Assembly (NCBI RefSeq): GCF_000519325.1
Contig: NZ_KI912613.1
Location: forward strand, 2,207,261 to 2,271,260
Direction of reading: 5' to 3'
Length of the DNA: 64,000 nt
DNA from: Patulibacter minatonensis DSM 18081
Lineage (GTDB): Bacteria > Actinomycetota > Thermoleophilia > Solirubrobacterales > Solirubrobacteraceae
The translations under genes and the position numbers were made by a program. This document shows positions 18,037 to 28,208 of the stretch, piece after piece. The notes beneath the pieces were generated by a model. The model did no database searches, had not been told where the DNA came from, and worked only from the letters and a program-made list of their open reading frames with translations. The stretch's first letter is position 1. Every line of letters begins with the position of its first letter.

Positions 18037-18141
18037 CCGGAGGTCACGGATGGTCGGATGGCGACCGACGACGACCTCGCGCCCTCGGGCCGACCGACCG
18101 GAGGTCACGGATGGCCGGAGAGCGACCGACGACGACCTCGC
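18037..18141. repeat. Two 44-bp direct repeats related to the 8.6-kb palindromic repeats
   Basis: Copies at 18037-18080 and 18098-18141 both read CCGGAGGTCACGGATGG, then CGGA, then GCGACCGACGACGACCTCGC, differing at a few central bases. The GGTCAC-GATGGTCGG segment is the reverse complement of the core of the repeats at 8587-8760, so both loci carry one repeat family. They lie directly after the MFS gene. Confidence 0.7.
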
Positions 18142-18417
18142 TCAGCCCGCCGCGCGCGACCCGACCGCCCGGCCGGTGAGCGCGGTGCGCACCGCGGCGA
18201 GCGCGGGGGCCCGGCGCGTCGCCGGCGCGGACCCGGTGCCGGGCGCGACGGGCCCCCCGGGGTGGCGCGCGTGGTCGGCGACGAGGACCCGTCGGACCTC
18301 GGCGAGGCGACGCGAGGCCGCGGGCCGCGTGGTGGTCCGGCGCGGGCCGCCCCCGACCATCGGACGGGCGGGGGCGGCGCGGGCGGTGAGCTCCTGATGC
18401 TGGGGGCCGGGACGCAT
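18142..18417 (-). CDS. Small basic hypothetical protein (91 aa)
   Basis: This 91-residue ORF begins MRPGPQHQELTARAAPARP and contains the helical stretch SRRLAEVRRVLVADHARHPGG. No family is recognised. Support for a real gene comes from almost exclusive G/C at third codon positions and from a TAGGCT box (18426-18431 on this strand) exactly eight bases before the ATG, the spacing seen for other genes here. A longer reading from further upstream (18537) would run through the box. Its stop abuts the 44-bp repeats. Confidence 0.5.
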   Translation of the reverse strand: MRPGPQHQELTARAAPARPMVGGGPRRTTTRPAASRRLAEVRRVLVADHARHPGGPVAPGTGSAPATRRAPALAAVRTALTGRAVGSRAAG

Positions 18418-18549
18418 GTGGATCCAGCCTAGGCCGCACGGCGCGCCGCGCCTTGGGCCGGTCGTACAAGCCTGGGCCCGCCCGGTGAGCCCGGCCGGAC
18501 CGCGGCCGCGGGGGCGCGGTCCGGCGCCGACGGGCATCGGGGCGGGACC

Positions 18550-18900
18550 TCAGGCGGTCGCGCCGGCGGTCACGGCGCGATGGATCTCGGCGACCTGCTC
18601 CGCGATCGCGGGGACCTGACGGAGGATCGCCATCTCGCCCTGCAGCTCGGTGAGGAGGGCACGGACGTCCGTGAGCGTCGAGGTCGTCTCCGCGAGGGTG
18701 CGCTCGACGGTCTTAAGCGTGCCCTCGACCGAGGTCAACGTGCCGCTGACCGTCGTGAGCGTGCCGTCGACCGTCGTGAGCGTCCCGCTGACCGTCGACA
18801 GGGTGCCGTCGACGCGGCCGAGCACGACGTCGACGTTCTCGATCGTGCGGTCGGCACGGCCGATCAGCTCGGCGGGGTTCTTCGGGATGAAGCGGGCCAC
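18550..18900 (-). CDS. Heptad-repeat hypothetical protein
   Basis: The 116-residue protein has a striking array of seven-residue repeats in its centre (GTLSTVS, GTLTTVD, GTLTTVS, GTLTSVE, GTLKTVE), predicted to form one long amphipathic helix or coiled coil, followed by LTDVRALLTELQGEMAILRQ. Similar repeats occur in apolipoprotein-like and phasin-like helical proteins, but no family can be assigned. The N terminus MARFIPKNPAELIGRADRTI has no signal peptide. The GTG start has a CGGAGG ribosome site 13 bases upstream. It is the last of several leftward genes, with 96 bases to the next gene upstream. Confidence 0.7.
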   Translation of the reverse strand: MARFIPKNPAELIGRADRTIENVDVVLGRVDGTLSTVSGTLTTVDGTLTTVSGTLTSVEGTLKTVERTLAETTSTLTDVRALLTELQGEMAILRQVPAIAEQVAEIHRAVTAGATA

Positions 18901-18996
18901 GGCTGGTGTCCTCCGATGTCGAAGCTACTGGCGGTAGGATCCTAGTCCGCGCCGGTACCGGCGTCCAGTGCGGTCGCCCCCGCGCGCGTGCCGCCG

Positions 18997-19671
18997 TCAG
19001 TCCAGCGCCGAGCACCCCGGCAGGACGACGGTCGCGACCGTCTTCTTGGCCACCACGAAGACGGCCTTCCGGTAGACGGGGGTCCCGTCGGAGCAGACGG
19101 TCAGCCGGCTGAGCGAGACGGTGCCGGTCCCGCGGACGGTCGCCGCGGCGCGGGAGCCACGGCGGTGCCGCTGCTTCACGGTGATCCGGCCCTTGCCGAC
19201 AGCGGTCCCGTCGGACCAGCCGCTCCAGTGGAGACGCCCGGCGCGGACGGTCTTCGACGCCGCGAACGAGCGGGGCCCCTCGAGCGCTCTGCCGCGCCGG
19301 TCGATCACGACCGCCTCGATCGGGTCGTCGTCCTCGGTGGCGTCGTCGTCGGCGCTGCCGTCGTCGTCCGGGCCGCCGTCGTCGCCGATGGTCTCCCCGG
19401 ACCCGTCGTCGGCGGTGGGGTCGTCGTCGACGGCGGGGTCCTCGGTGACCACGTCGTCACCGGTCGCGTCGTCGTCCCCGGCGCGCAGCAGCGTCGCGCT
19501 CGCGGCCGACGCCGGACCCGCGGCGGCCCACGACGGACCGCCGTCCGCGAGCGCCGCGCCGGGCGTCAGGGCCAGGCCGGCCGCAGCGACGCCCGCGACG
19601 AGGACGCCGAGGGCGGCGAGTCGTGGTGCGGAGGCGGTGGCGGACGGGTCGCGTGGGTCGGTCGCGGTCAT
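18997..19671 (-). CDS. Secreted protein with Asp-rich linker
   Basis: The 224-residue exported protein begins MTATDPRDPSA. It has a signal segment (LAALGVLVAGVAAAGLAL), an acidic linker of about 60 residues dominated by Asp, Gly and Thr (DDDATGDDVVTEDP style), and a basic beta-rich C-terminal domain of about 90 residues with two Cys (LTVCSDGTPV and VVLPGCS). The acidic stretch may bind calcium or act as a spacer. No enzyme motif is visible. A TACCGT box (19678-19683 on this strand) is six bases from the ATG, supporting this start over the extended frame beginning 36 bases earlier. Confidence 0.68.
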   Translation of the reverse strand: MTATDPRDPSATASAPRLAALGVLVAGVAAAGLALTPGAALADGGPSWAAAGPASAASATLLRAGDDDATGDDVVTEDPAVDDDPTADDGSGETIGDDGGPDDDGSADDDATEDDDPIEAVVIDRRGRALEGPRSFAASKTVRAGRLHWSGWSDGTAVGKGRITVKQRHRRGSRAAATVRGTGTVSLSRLTVCSDGTPVYRKAVFVVAKKTVATVVLPGCSALD

Positions 19672-19872
19672 GGGGCGACGGTAGATCCGCGCCGCCCCGC
19701 CGGTCATCCGCGACGGACGGACGGCGCTCCCGGAGGTGGACGGACGTCCCCTGCGGATCCGCGACGGCCGGCCGACGGGGCCGGGCCGGCCGCGGCTCCG
19801 CGGCGGCCGGTCGATCAGTCGGCCGCCGCAGATCCGGTGACGCCGGCCGACGGCCCCCGCCGGTGTCCTCTC

Positions 19873-21111
19873 CTACCGACTGCGGACCTTCACCGTGAAC
19901 GGCCAGAACGTCGTGCCCGTGCCGCCGGCGTTCGACGCCTGGACGGCGCAGCTGACGGACCAGCCGCGGTCGGTCGAGCGCAGCGTGTAGGTCGACTTCG
20001 AGGTCAGGCCGCGGTTGCGCTCCTTCTTGCCCTTCACGAAGACGAAGGCGTACTTGAACTTCGAGCCGCTGCGCCACGAGCCGCGGCGGCAGCGGACCGT
20101 GCGTCCGACGCGAGCGGAGCTGCCGGTCAGCTTGACGCTGCGTCCGCCGCGCGGCGAGAGCGGGGTCTCGGCGGCGGTCACGTCGCGCTCCTGCAGCGCG
20201 GCGTCGATGAAGCTGCGGATCTCGGGGGCGGCGACGTTGGCGTAGAGGTTGCGGCCCTCCTCGCACGCCTCGCCCGACGTGTCGATCACGCCGGCGAGGT
20301 ACGGCGCGCTCGCGGGCCCGGTGGCCGCGGTGCCGCCGCTGTCGCCCTGGCAGGCGCCGCGCCCGGACTGGTCGGAGCAGAGGAGGATCGCGGGGGCGTC
20401 CGTGCCGGCGGCGCTGACGCTCTTGTCCTGCTGGCAGAAGCCGATCGGGATCGCGGTGACGTCGACCTTGCGCAGCGTGCCGTAGTCGTCGCCGTTCGTC
20501 GTGCTCAGCCCGAAGCCCGTGAGTCGCACTGCCCGCGAGGTGTAGGCGTACTTCGACCTCGGGAACAGCGACGTGTTCACGGCCGGGAGCGGCAGGGCGC
20601 GGGTGCGGCCGGTCGCGAAGTTCAGCGGGGTCTTCAGCGTGACGACCGCGACGTCGTCGTCGAACTCGGCCGGCAGGTAGCGCGGGTGGGTGCGGACCGC
20701 CGAGGCGCCGACGATGGTGGCCCCCGGGTCCGACGCCGCGGCCGCGAAGGAGGCGGAGCCCGCGACGATCTGGACCTGGGACGGCTGGGCCTTCGTGCCG
20801 TCGCTCTCGATGAAGCAGTGGGCGGCGGTCAGGACGTGCGTCGGGTCGAGGATCGTCCCGCTGCAGCCCTCGCCGCTGTCGGCGGTCAGCGACGTGTAGA
20901 CCGCGACGGTGTACGGCGCGCCGAGGCTGTCGGGCAGCTGGGTGCCGCCCACGATGCGCGGGCTCGCCGCCGCACCGGACGCCTGCGGGGCGGGCAGCGG
21001 CGTCGCGTCGAGCGCGGCGCTCGCGGGGACGGCGGCCGCCAGGCAGGCGACCAGCGCTCCCACGAGGGTGGCGAGGGTGCGCACGGCGGAACGTGGGGAA
21101 CGGGGCGTCAT
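19873..21111 (-). CDS. Secreted trypsin-like serine protease (S1 family)
   Basis: The 412-residue protein has a signal peptide (TLATLVGALVACLAAAVPASA), a short propeptide ending in the activation motif SPRIVGGTQLP, and an S1 domain with the triad His in LTAAHCF, Asp in FDDDVAVVTL and Ser in GACQGDSGG. After the protease domain comes a basic C-terminal beta module of about 90 residues (SSARVGRTVRCRRGSWRSGS onward) of the Ig-like kind often attached to secreted proteins of Thermoleophilia. Disulphide-forming Cys pairs flank the His and Ser. The ATG is seven bases after TAGGAG, which may serve as a -10 box or ribosome site. The 119 bases between this start and the tandem repeat hold no gene. Confidence 0.9.
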   Translation of the reverse strand: MTPRSPRSAVRTLATLVGALVACLAAAVPASAALDATPLPAPQASGAAASPRIVGGTQLPDSLGAPYTVAVYTSLTADSGEGCSGTILDPTHVLTAAHCFIESDGTKAQPSQVQIVAGSASFAAAASDPGATIVGASAVRTHPRYLPAEFDDDVAVVTLKTPLNFATGRTRALPLPAVNTSLFPRSKYAYTSRAVRLTGFGLSTTNGDDYGTLRKVDVTAIPIGFCQQDKSVSAAGTDAPAILLCSDQSGRGACQGDSGGTAATGPASAPYLAGVIDTSGEACEEGRNLYANVAAPEIRSFIDAALQERDVTAAETPLSPRGGRSVKLTGSSARVGRTVRCRRGSWRSGSKFKYAFVFVKGKKERNRGLTSKSTYTLRSTDRGWSVSCAVQASNAGGTGTTFWPFTVKVRSR

Positions 21112-21230
21112 CGTGGGTCTCCTACCCGGGCGCGGCGTACGCCGCGCGCGTCGAACTCCCGCAACCGTAGTCGGGGTGGAGGCGTCCGCGTCGCAGGGCC
21201 TCGCGCGCAGGGAGCGTGTCCACGTCTGCA

Positions 21231-21482
21231 CCCGCGACGCACGGGCCGGGGCCCGCCCCGCCTGCGGGTGGACCGTGCCCCGTCGCGGTCCAGTGCGGTT
21301 CGGGCCCGCGACGCACGGGCCGGGGCCCGCACCGCCTGCGGGTGGACCGTGCCCCGTCGCGGTCCAGTGCGGTTCGGGCCCGCGACGCACGGGCCGGGGC
21401 CCGCACCGCCTGCGGGTGGACCGTGCCCCGTCGCGGTCCAGTGCGGTTCGGGCCCGCGACGCACGGGCCGGGGCCCGCACCG
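21231..21482. repeat. 74-bp tandem repeat, 3.4 copies
   Basis: Near-identical 74-base units start at 21231, 21305 and 21379, with a partial fourth from 21453 that breaks off at about 21482, seven bases before the map stop codon. Each unit has two inverted repeats (CGGGCC/GGCCCG, and GGACCG/CGGTCC around a ten-base loop). Since 74 is not a multiple of three, open frames through it change frame at each unit, arguing against coding. Its position suggests a 3' structure of the map transcript. Confidence 0.85.
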
Positions 21483-21488
21483 ATGTCT

Positions 21489-22358
21489 TCAGTGCGGGAC
21501 GTGCGTGGTGAGGACCTCGGCGCCGTCCTCGGTCACGAGCAGCGTCTGCTCCTCCTGCGCGCAGCGGGAGCCGTCGATCGTCACCGCGGTCCAGCCGTCG
21601 GCCTCCCACACCCGCGCGTCGGGGCTGCCGAGGGTCAGCATCGGCTCGATCGTCAGCGTCTGGCCGGGGAAGAAGCGCTCGGTCCCGCGGCGGTCGTAGT
21701 TGTGCTGGATGTGCAGGCCGTCGTGGAAGTCCGGGCCGATCCCGTGGCCGCCGAACTGGTGGACGATCCCGAAGCGCTTGCGGACGACCTTCTCGATCGC
21801 CTTGCCCACGTCCCGCGTCTGCCCGCCGGGCCGGACCGCAGCGATGCCGGCCTCGAGCGCCCGCCGGGTGGCCTCCATCAGGTCCTTCGCGTGCTGGTCG
21901 ACCTCGCCGACCGCGAAGGTCTGGTTGAGGTCGCCGTGGACGCCCCCGTAGTAGGCGGTGACGTCGATGGTGACGATGTCGCCGTCGCAGAGCTCGGTCC
22001 GCAGGTCGGGGATCCCGTGGCAGATGACCTCGTTGATCGAGATGCACGTCGACTTCGGGTATCCGCGGTAGTTCAGCGTCGACGGGTAGGCGCCACGGGC
22101 GATCATCGTCTCGTGGGCGGCCTCGTCCAGCGCGTCGGTGACGACGCCGGGAGCGATCGCGGCGGCCGCGGCGGCTAGGGCCTCGGAGGCGATGTCCGAG
22201 GCGATCCGCATGTTCGCGAGCTCCTCGGCGGTGCGGGCGCGGGGCGGCGACGTCGGGCCGGGCTCGCCGAGCAGCGCGTACGACGGGCGCGCGATCGTGC
22301 GCGGGACCTTCCGCCGGGGTGAGAGCGGGCCGGGACGGAGCTGCGGGCGCGTCTGCAT
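21489..22358 (-). CDS. map: Methionine aminopeptidase, type I
   Basis: The 289-residue enzyme removes the initiator Met from nascent proteins, using two metal ions. The ligands sit in VTIDVTAYYGGVHGD (two Asp), FGGHGIG (His), TIEPML (Glu) and AQEEQTLLVT (Glu); the conserved CHGIPD is present. An N-terminal extension of about 40 residues rich in Pro and Arg (RPGPLSPRRKVPRTIARPSY) matches the actinobacterial MetAP1c form. I chose the ATG at 22358 rather than the GTG at 22367, because a TAGCCT box (22368-22373 on this strand) directly abuts the GTG but is nine bases from the ATG. The gene is divergent from purF. Confidence 0.95.
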   Translation of the reverse strand: MQTRPQLRPGPLSPRRKVPRTIARPSYALLGEPGPTSPPRARTAEELANMRIASDIASEALAAAAAAIAPGVVTDALDEAAHETMIARGAYPSTLNYRGYPKSTCISINEVICHGIPDLRTELCDGDIVTIDVTAYYGGVHGDLNQTFAVGEVDQHAKDLMEATRRALEAGIAAVRPGGQTRDVGKAIEKVVRKRFGIVHQFGGHGIGPDFHDGLHIQHNYDRRGTERFFPGQTLTIEPMLTLGSPDARVWEADGWTAVTIDGSRCAQEEQTLLVTEDGAEVLTTHVPH

Positions 22359-22478
22359 CACCTGCACAGGCTACGCCGACGCGTCCCGTCCGGCCGCGAC
22401 GGACGGACGTCCGACCGGGGGATCGCCCGGTCCCGGGGCGCTCGGCCCACTCCGCACAGATGCGCGTGAACCGGCTGT

Positions 22479-22484
22479 TACCCT
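22479..22484 (+). promoter_or_regulatory. Candidate -10 box TACCCT for purF
   Basis: TACCCT at 22479-22484 would give a transcript with a leader of roughly 45 bases before the purF ATG at 22535. A five-codon reading GTG-GTG-CTG-CGG-TGA starts five bases after the box (22490-22504). No riboswitch fold was recognised in the leader. Confidence 0.35.
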
Positions 22485-22534
22485 CGGTCGTGGTGCTGCG
22501 GTGAAACTCCGCTCCCGACTCCCGGCGCCGGCGC

Positions 22535-23977
22535 ATGGTTTCCACTACCGATCACCGTGAAGGCCCCCGCGACGAATGCGGCGTCTTCGGCGTCTACGCC
22601 CCCGGGCACGACGTCTCCAAGCTCGCCTACTACGGCCTCTACGCGCTCCAGCACCGCGGCCAGGAGTCCGCGGGCATCGCGGCGGCCGACCTCGGCGGCT
22701 TCATCATCACCCAGCGTGCGCTGGGGCTGGTGTCGCAGGTCTTCAAGGAGCACGACCTGCGGGCCCTGACCGGCGACATCGCGGTCGGCCACACGCGGTA
22801 CTCGACGACGGGCGGCAACGACTGGGAGAACTCCCAGCCGGTCCACCGCAACGATCGCCGGGAGCTCGCGCTCGCCCACAACGGCAATCTCGTCAACGCG
22901 GTCGAGCTGCACACCGAGCTGGCCGCTCAGGGCGTCACGTTCCGGGCGACGACCGACTCGGAGATCATGGCCGCGCTCCTGGCCACGACGGAGGCCGCGT
23001 CGCTGGCGGACGCCATCGTCGACGTCATGCCGCGGCTGAAGGGCGCGTACTCGACGGTCGTCATGGACCGCGACCGCGTCCACGCGTTCCGCGACCCGCA
23101 GGGCATCCGGCCGATGGTGCTCGGGCAGATCTCCGAGGGCGCCTGGGTCGTGGCGTCGGAGACCTGCGCCCTCGACATCATCGGTGCCACGTACGTGCGC
23201 GACGTCGAGCCGGGCGAGCTCGTGATCCTCGACGAGCGCGGCGTCACGAGCATCATGGTCCAGCCGGGGCAGCGCGAGTCGTTCTGCCTCTTCGAGTACA
23301 TCTACTTCGCCCGCCCGGACTCGCGGATGAAGGGCAACCTGCTGCAGTCGAGCCGCGGTCGCATGGGCGAGATCCTCGCCCGCGAGGCCCCGGTGCCCGG
23401 CGCCGACCTCGTCGTGCCGGTGCCCGACTCCGGGATCCCCGCGGCGCGCGGCTTCTCGCGCGCCACCGGCATCCCGATGGAGGACGGGTTCGTGAAGAAC
23501 CGCTACGTCCAGCGCACCTTCATCCAGCCCGGCAACGAGCTCCGTCAGCAGGGTCTGCGGCTGAAGTTCAACCCGCTGCCCGAGGTCATCGGCGGCAAGA
23601 GCCTCGTGGTCGTCGACGACTCGATCGTCCGCGGCAACACCACCCGGCAGCTCGTGAAGATGCTGAAGGACGCCGGCGCGCGGGAGGTCCACTTCCGGAT
23701 CACCGCCCCGCCGATCCGGAACCCCTGCCACTACGGGGTCGACATGTCCGCCCGCGAGGAGATGGTCGCCCACGAGCGCACCGTCGAGGAGATCCGCGAG
23801 CACATCGGCTGCGACTCCGTGGCGTACCTGTCGCTCGAGGGCGTCTACGAGGCCGTCCGCGGCGATCGGGCCGGGCACTGCGACGCCTGCTTCACGGGGG
23901 AGTACCCGCTCGCGGGCACCGAGGACCACCTCGGCAAGTTCGCGCTGGAGCACCAGCTGCCGATGGTTGCCCGGTAG
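22535..23977 (+). CDS. purF: Amidophosphoribosyltransferase
   Basis: This 480-residue enzyme catalyses the first committed step of purine synthesis, making phosphoribosylamine from PRPP and glutamine. The N-terminal glutaminase (Ntn) domain follows a propeptide that should be cleaved before Cys15 in RDECGVFGVY; YYGLYALQHRGQESAG and LAHNGNLVN are conserved. The phosphoribosyltransferase domain has the PRPP loop VVVDDSIVRGNTT. Cysteines in SFCLFEYIYFARPDS, RNPCHYGVDM and the CDACF pair match the iron-sulphur ligands of the Bacillus-type enzyme. purN and purH are elsewhere in the window, so the pathway is dispersed. Confidence 0.97.
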   Translation: MVSTTDHREGPRDECGVFGVYAPGHDVSKLAYYGLYALQHRGQESAGIAAADLGGFIITQRALGLVSQVFKEHDLRALTGDIAVGHTRYSTTGGNDWENSQPVHRNDRRELALAHNGNLVNAVELHTELAAQGVTFRATTDSEIMAALLATTEAASLADAIVDVMPRLKGAYSTVVMDRDRVHAFRDPQGIRPMVLGQISEGAWVVASETCALDIIGATYVRDVEPGELVILDERGVTSIMVQPGQRESFCLFEYIYFARPDSRMKGNLLQSSRGRMGEILAREAPVPGADLVVPVPDSGIPAARGFSRATGIPMEDGFVKNRYVQRTFIQPGNELRQQGLRLKFNPLPEVIGGKSLVVVDDSIVRGNTTRQLVKMLKDAGAREVHFRITAPPIRNPCHYGVDMSAREEMVAHERTVEEIREHIGCDSVAYLSLEGVYEAVRGDRAGHCDACFTGEYPLAGTEDHLGKFALEHQLPMVAR

Positions 23978-24008
23978 GGCGGAGGCGCCCCGGCCGTCGA
24001 CGGTCCCG

Positions 24009-25298
24009 TCAGCGGCTGAGCCGCACCGTGCGCTGCACGGTCGAGCCGGTGCTCCTGCAGGCGCCCGAGGAGCTCTCGGCGCAGACCCTGACGGTGTAGC
24101 GGCCGGCCGGGGTCGCCCGGGTGCGCGATGCCCTGGGGGCTCTCGCGCACGTGAGCCGCGACGGGATGCGGCCCTTGAACGAGGCGGTCCCGGTGGCGGT
24201 CCGCCGGCTCCCCACCGGGGCCGAGCAGGTGCGGGTCCGTCCGGCGACGCTGAGCTGTCGCGTCACCCGCGCCCGGTACCCCGGGGCGCGGACGAGGTTC
24301 GTCGCGCGGAACGTCGCGGTGCGGCCGACGCGCGCCGACGCGGGGCCCTTCAACGTGGCCTTGGGCAGGCTGGGCCGTGCGGCGTAGACGGCCTTCGCGA
24401 CCGCCGTGTGGGCGGCGAGCGTCGGGTGGACGGGGTCGGCCCCGGAGTCGCCGGTCCGGGCGAACCAGCGCGTCCCGGCCTCCTGGCAGATGTCGTGCCC
24501 GGCGGTCGCCTTCGTCGTGTCGACGAAGCCGATGCCGAGCGCCTGCGCCGCCGCGGGCTGCGCGCCGAAGAGCGCGTTCGTCGCCGCCCGCGCGTAGGCG
24601 TTGGAGCCGGCTGCCGCCGGCGTGGTGACGAGCTGGTCGGTGCGGCAGATCGGGTCGGTCGACGGCAGCACCTGGGCGTACTCTACGAGTGCGATCCTCG
24701 CCTTCGGTGCCAGGGCCCGGATCCGGTCGAGCGCCGGCTTGGCGCGGGTCACGTACGCGGCGGCCGTGACGCTGCCGGGGCGCTGGTACTGGTCGGCCGG
24801 CGGGTTCGCGCCGCAGGACGGGTTGTCGAGGCAGAGGATCGCGCCGGCGAAGAGCCCGAGGCCGCCGGAGTCCCAGCGGTCGTTGCCGCCCGCGGTGAAG
24901 GTGACGAAGCGCGTGCGGTCGCCGAGGACACCCGCCTTCTCGGCCAGCGCGACCTCGCCGAGCAGGTCGACGGGGGAGAGCAGCGCCGGGCCCGACAGCG
25001 TGGCGTTCGCGCACGAGAGGTCCGCCCAGTCGCCGGTGCGCTCGGCGCCGAGGTCGAGCTTCTTCGCGACCTGCGCCGGGTAGTTCTGCGCCGAGCGCGT
25101 GCACGCGGCGGGCTCGCCGGCGTGCGCGGGCCGTTGGTCGGCCATTCCGAGACCGGACGTGTAGGAGTCGCCGAAGGCGACGTACGTGCGACCCTCGGCC
25201 GCCCCGGCGGGCGCGGCCAGCGCGGTGCCGCCGGCGAGCGCGACGAGGATCGCCAGCGCGCCACGGAGGAGGGGACGGGGACGGGAGGCGGGGGACAT
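24009..25298 (-). CDS. Secreted SGNH-family hydrolase with C-terminal beta domain
   Basis: The 429-residue exported protein has a signal peptide (GALAILVALAGGTALAAPAGA) and an SGNH domain: block I TYVAFGDSYTSGLG, block III FTAGGNDRWD, and the C-terminal catalytic region GADPVHPTLAAH with Asp and His. It resembles the SGNH hydrolase at 4061-5134 in its cysteines and overall layout, so the two are probably paralogues, but this copy adds a basic beta domain of about 110 residues (GPASARVGRTATFRATNL onward) with several Cys. A TACCGT box lies 12 bases before the ATG. It converges with purF, leaving 31 bases between stops. Confidence 0.83.
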   Translation of the reverse strand: MSPASRPRPLLRGALAILVALAGGTALAAPAGAAEGRTYVAFGDSYTSGLGMADQRPAHAGEPAACTRSAQNYPAQVAKKLDLGAERTGDWADLSCANATLSGPALLSPVDLLGEVALAEKAGVLGDRTRFVTFTAGGNDRWDSGGLGLFAGAILCLDNPSCGANPPADQYQRPGSVTAAAYVTRAKPALDRIRALAPKARIALVEYAQVLPSTDPICRTDQLVTTPAAAGSNAYARAATNALFGAQPAAAQALGIGFVDTTKATAGHDICQEAGTRWFARTGDSGADPVHPTLAAHTAVAKAVYAARPSLPKATLKGPASARVGRTATFRATNLVRAPGYRARVTRQLSVAGRTRTCSAPVGSRRTATGTASFKGRIPSRLTCARAPRASRTRATPAGRYTVRVCAESSSGACRSTGSTVQRTVRLSR

Positions 25299-25480
25299 GG
25301 TGGTGCGTGCACGGTACTCGCTGCGGTGTCCCGTCGGTGCCGGATCCTCGCCGCCGCCGCGTGCCGGTCCCGCGTCGTCCCGGGGCCGCGGCCACGAGAC
25401 GGAGCGGAGGCCGTCCGTGCCGATCCCGTGCCGGACCGGTGCCGGACCGGCACCGGTCCGCTGTCGTCTTCCCGCGCCTC

Positions 25481-25486
25481 TACCGT
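25481..25486 (+). promoter_or_regulatory. Candidate -10 box TACCGT of recQ
   Basis: TACCGT is eight bases before the ATG at 25495. The frame is open further upstream to 25186, but that part overlaps the divergent SGNH hydrolase gene and its leader. Confidence 0.4.
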
Positions 25487-25494
25487 GCAGGTCG

Positions 25495-27444
<1,950 letters not shown>

Positions 27445-27505
27445 CGGACCGTCCGGGCGACGGTCGCCGGGACGGGCCGCCCGGCGGCGTCCGTCGCGCC
27501 CGCCG

Positions 27506-27511
27506 TATCCT
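27506..27511 (+). promoter_or_regulatory. Candidate -10 box TATCCT of purN
   Basis: TATCCT is ten bases before the purN ATG. The same hexamer with the same ten-base spacing and similar flanking sequence (CGGC, then G/C) precedes purH at 34435-34440, so the two purine genes share one leaderless promoter layout. Confidence 0.55.
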
Positions 27512-27521
27512 CGGCGGCCCG

Positions 27522-28118
27522 ATGGCCGCCGCACCCGATCCCGTCGCACGACCGCTCCGCGTGGGGGTCCTCGCCTCCGGCGAGGGGACGAACCTGCAGG
27601 CGCTGCTCGACACCGTCCACGGCCGCGAGGCGCACGTCGCGGCGCTGGCGTGCGACAAGCCCGACGCCCGGGCGCTGATCCGGGCGGCCGGCGCCGGGGT
27701 CCCGTCGAAGGTCTTCCCGCGCGCGGACTTCGCCACCCGCGAGGACCGCGACACCGCGATCGCCGCGTGGCTCGTCGCCGAGGGCGTGGAGCTCGTCGTC
27801 CTCGCGGGCTACATGGCGATCCTGACCCCGGTCTTCGTCGGCGCGTTCGAGGACCGCATCGTCAACGTCCACCCGTCGCTGCTCCCCGCCTTCCCGGGGA
27901 TCCGGGCGATCGAGCAGGCCGTCGACCACGGCGTCGAGGTCTTCGGCGTCACCGTCCACCTGGTCGACGACGGCGTCGACACCGGCCGGATCCTGCTGCA
28001 GGACGCGATCCGCATCCCGGGGACACCGAGCGCGGCCGAGGTCCACGAGGCTCTGCGCCCGCTGGAGCACCGGCTGCTGCCGGAGGCGGTCCGCCGGGCG
28101 GCCGCCGGGCCGCTCTGA
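27522..28118 (+). CDS. purN: Phosphoribosylglycinamide formyltransferase
   Basis: The 198-residue enzyme transfers a formyl group from 10-formyl-tetrahydrofolate to GAR in purine synthesis. Substrate binding GVLASGEGTNLQALLD is at the N terminus. The catalytic Asn-x-His is in RIVNVHPSLLPAFPG and the catalytic Asp in VHLVDDGVDTGRIL. Length is normal. It follows recQ by 77 bases but has its own TATCCT box. purH, which often follows purN in one operon, lies 6.3 kb downstream. Confidence 0.96.
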   Translation: MAAAPDPVARPLRVGVLASGEGTNLQALLDTVHGREAHVAALACDKPDARALIRAAGAGVPSKVFPRADFATREDRDTAIAAWLVAEGVELVVLAGYMAILTPVFVGAFEDRIVNVHPSLLPAFPGIRAIEQAVDHGVEVFGVTVHLVDDGVDTGRILLQDAIRIPGTPSAAEVHEALRPLEHRLLPEAVRRAAAGPL

Positions 28119-28138
28119 GGACACGCGCCCGGCGCGGC

Positions 28139-28159
28139 GTCCCGGCACCGCGCCGGGAC
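28139..28159. terminator. Bidirectional hairpin between purN and the secreted hydrolase
   Basis: A perfect eight-base stem (GTCCCGGC at 28139-28146 with 28152-28159) has the loop ACCGC between two converging genes. There is no T tract. Confidence 0.6.
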
Positions 28160-28208
28160 GTGACCCGTCCCGACGCCCACGCGCCGGGACGGGACGGACG
28201 CCGCGCGG

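Noticed and set aside
21231-21482. Possible tRNA-like or coding repeat (74-base period, long open frames)
   Set aside because: No cloverleaf or T-loop forms, and 74 is not a multiple of three, so the open frames are a product of base composition.
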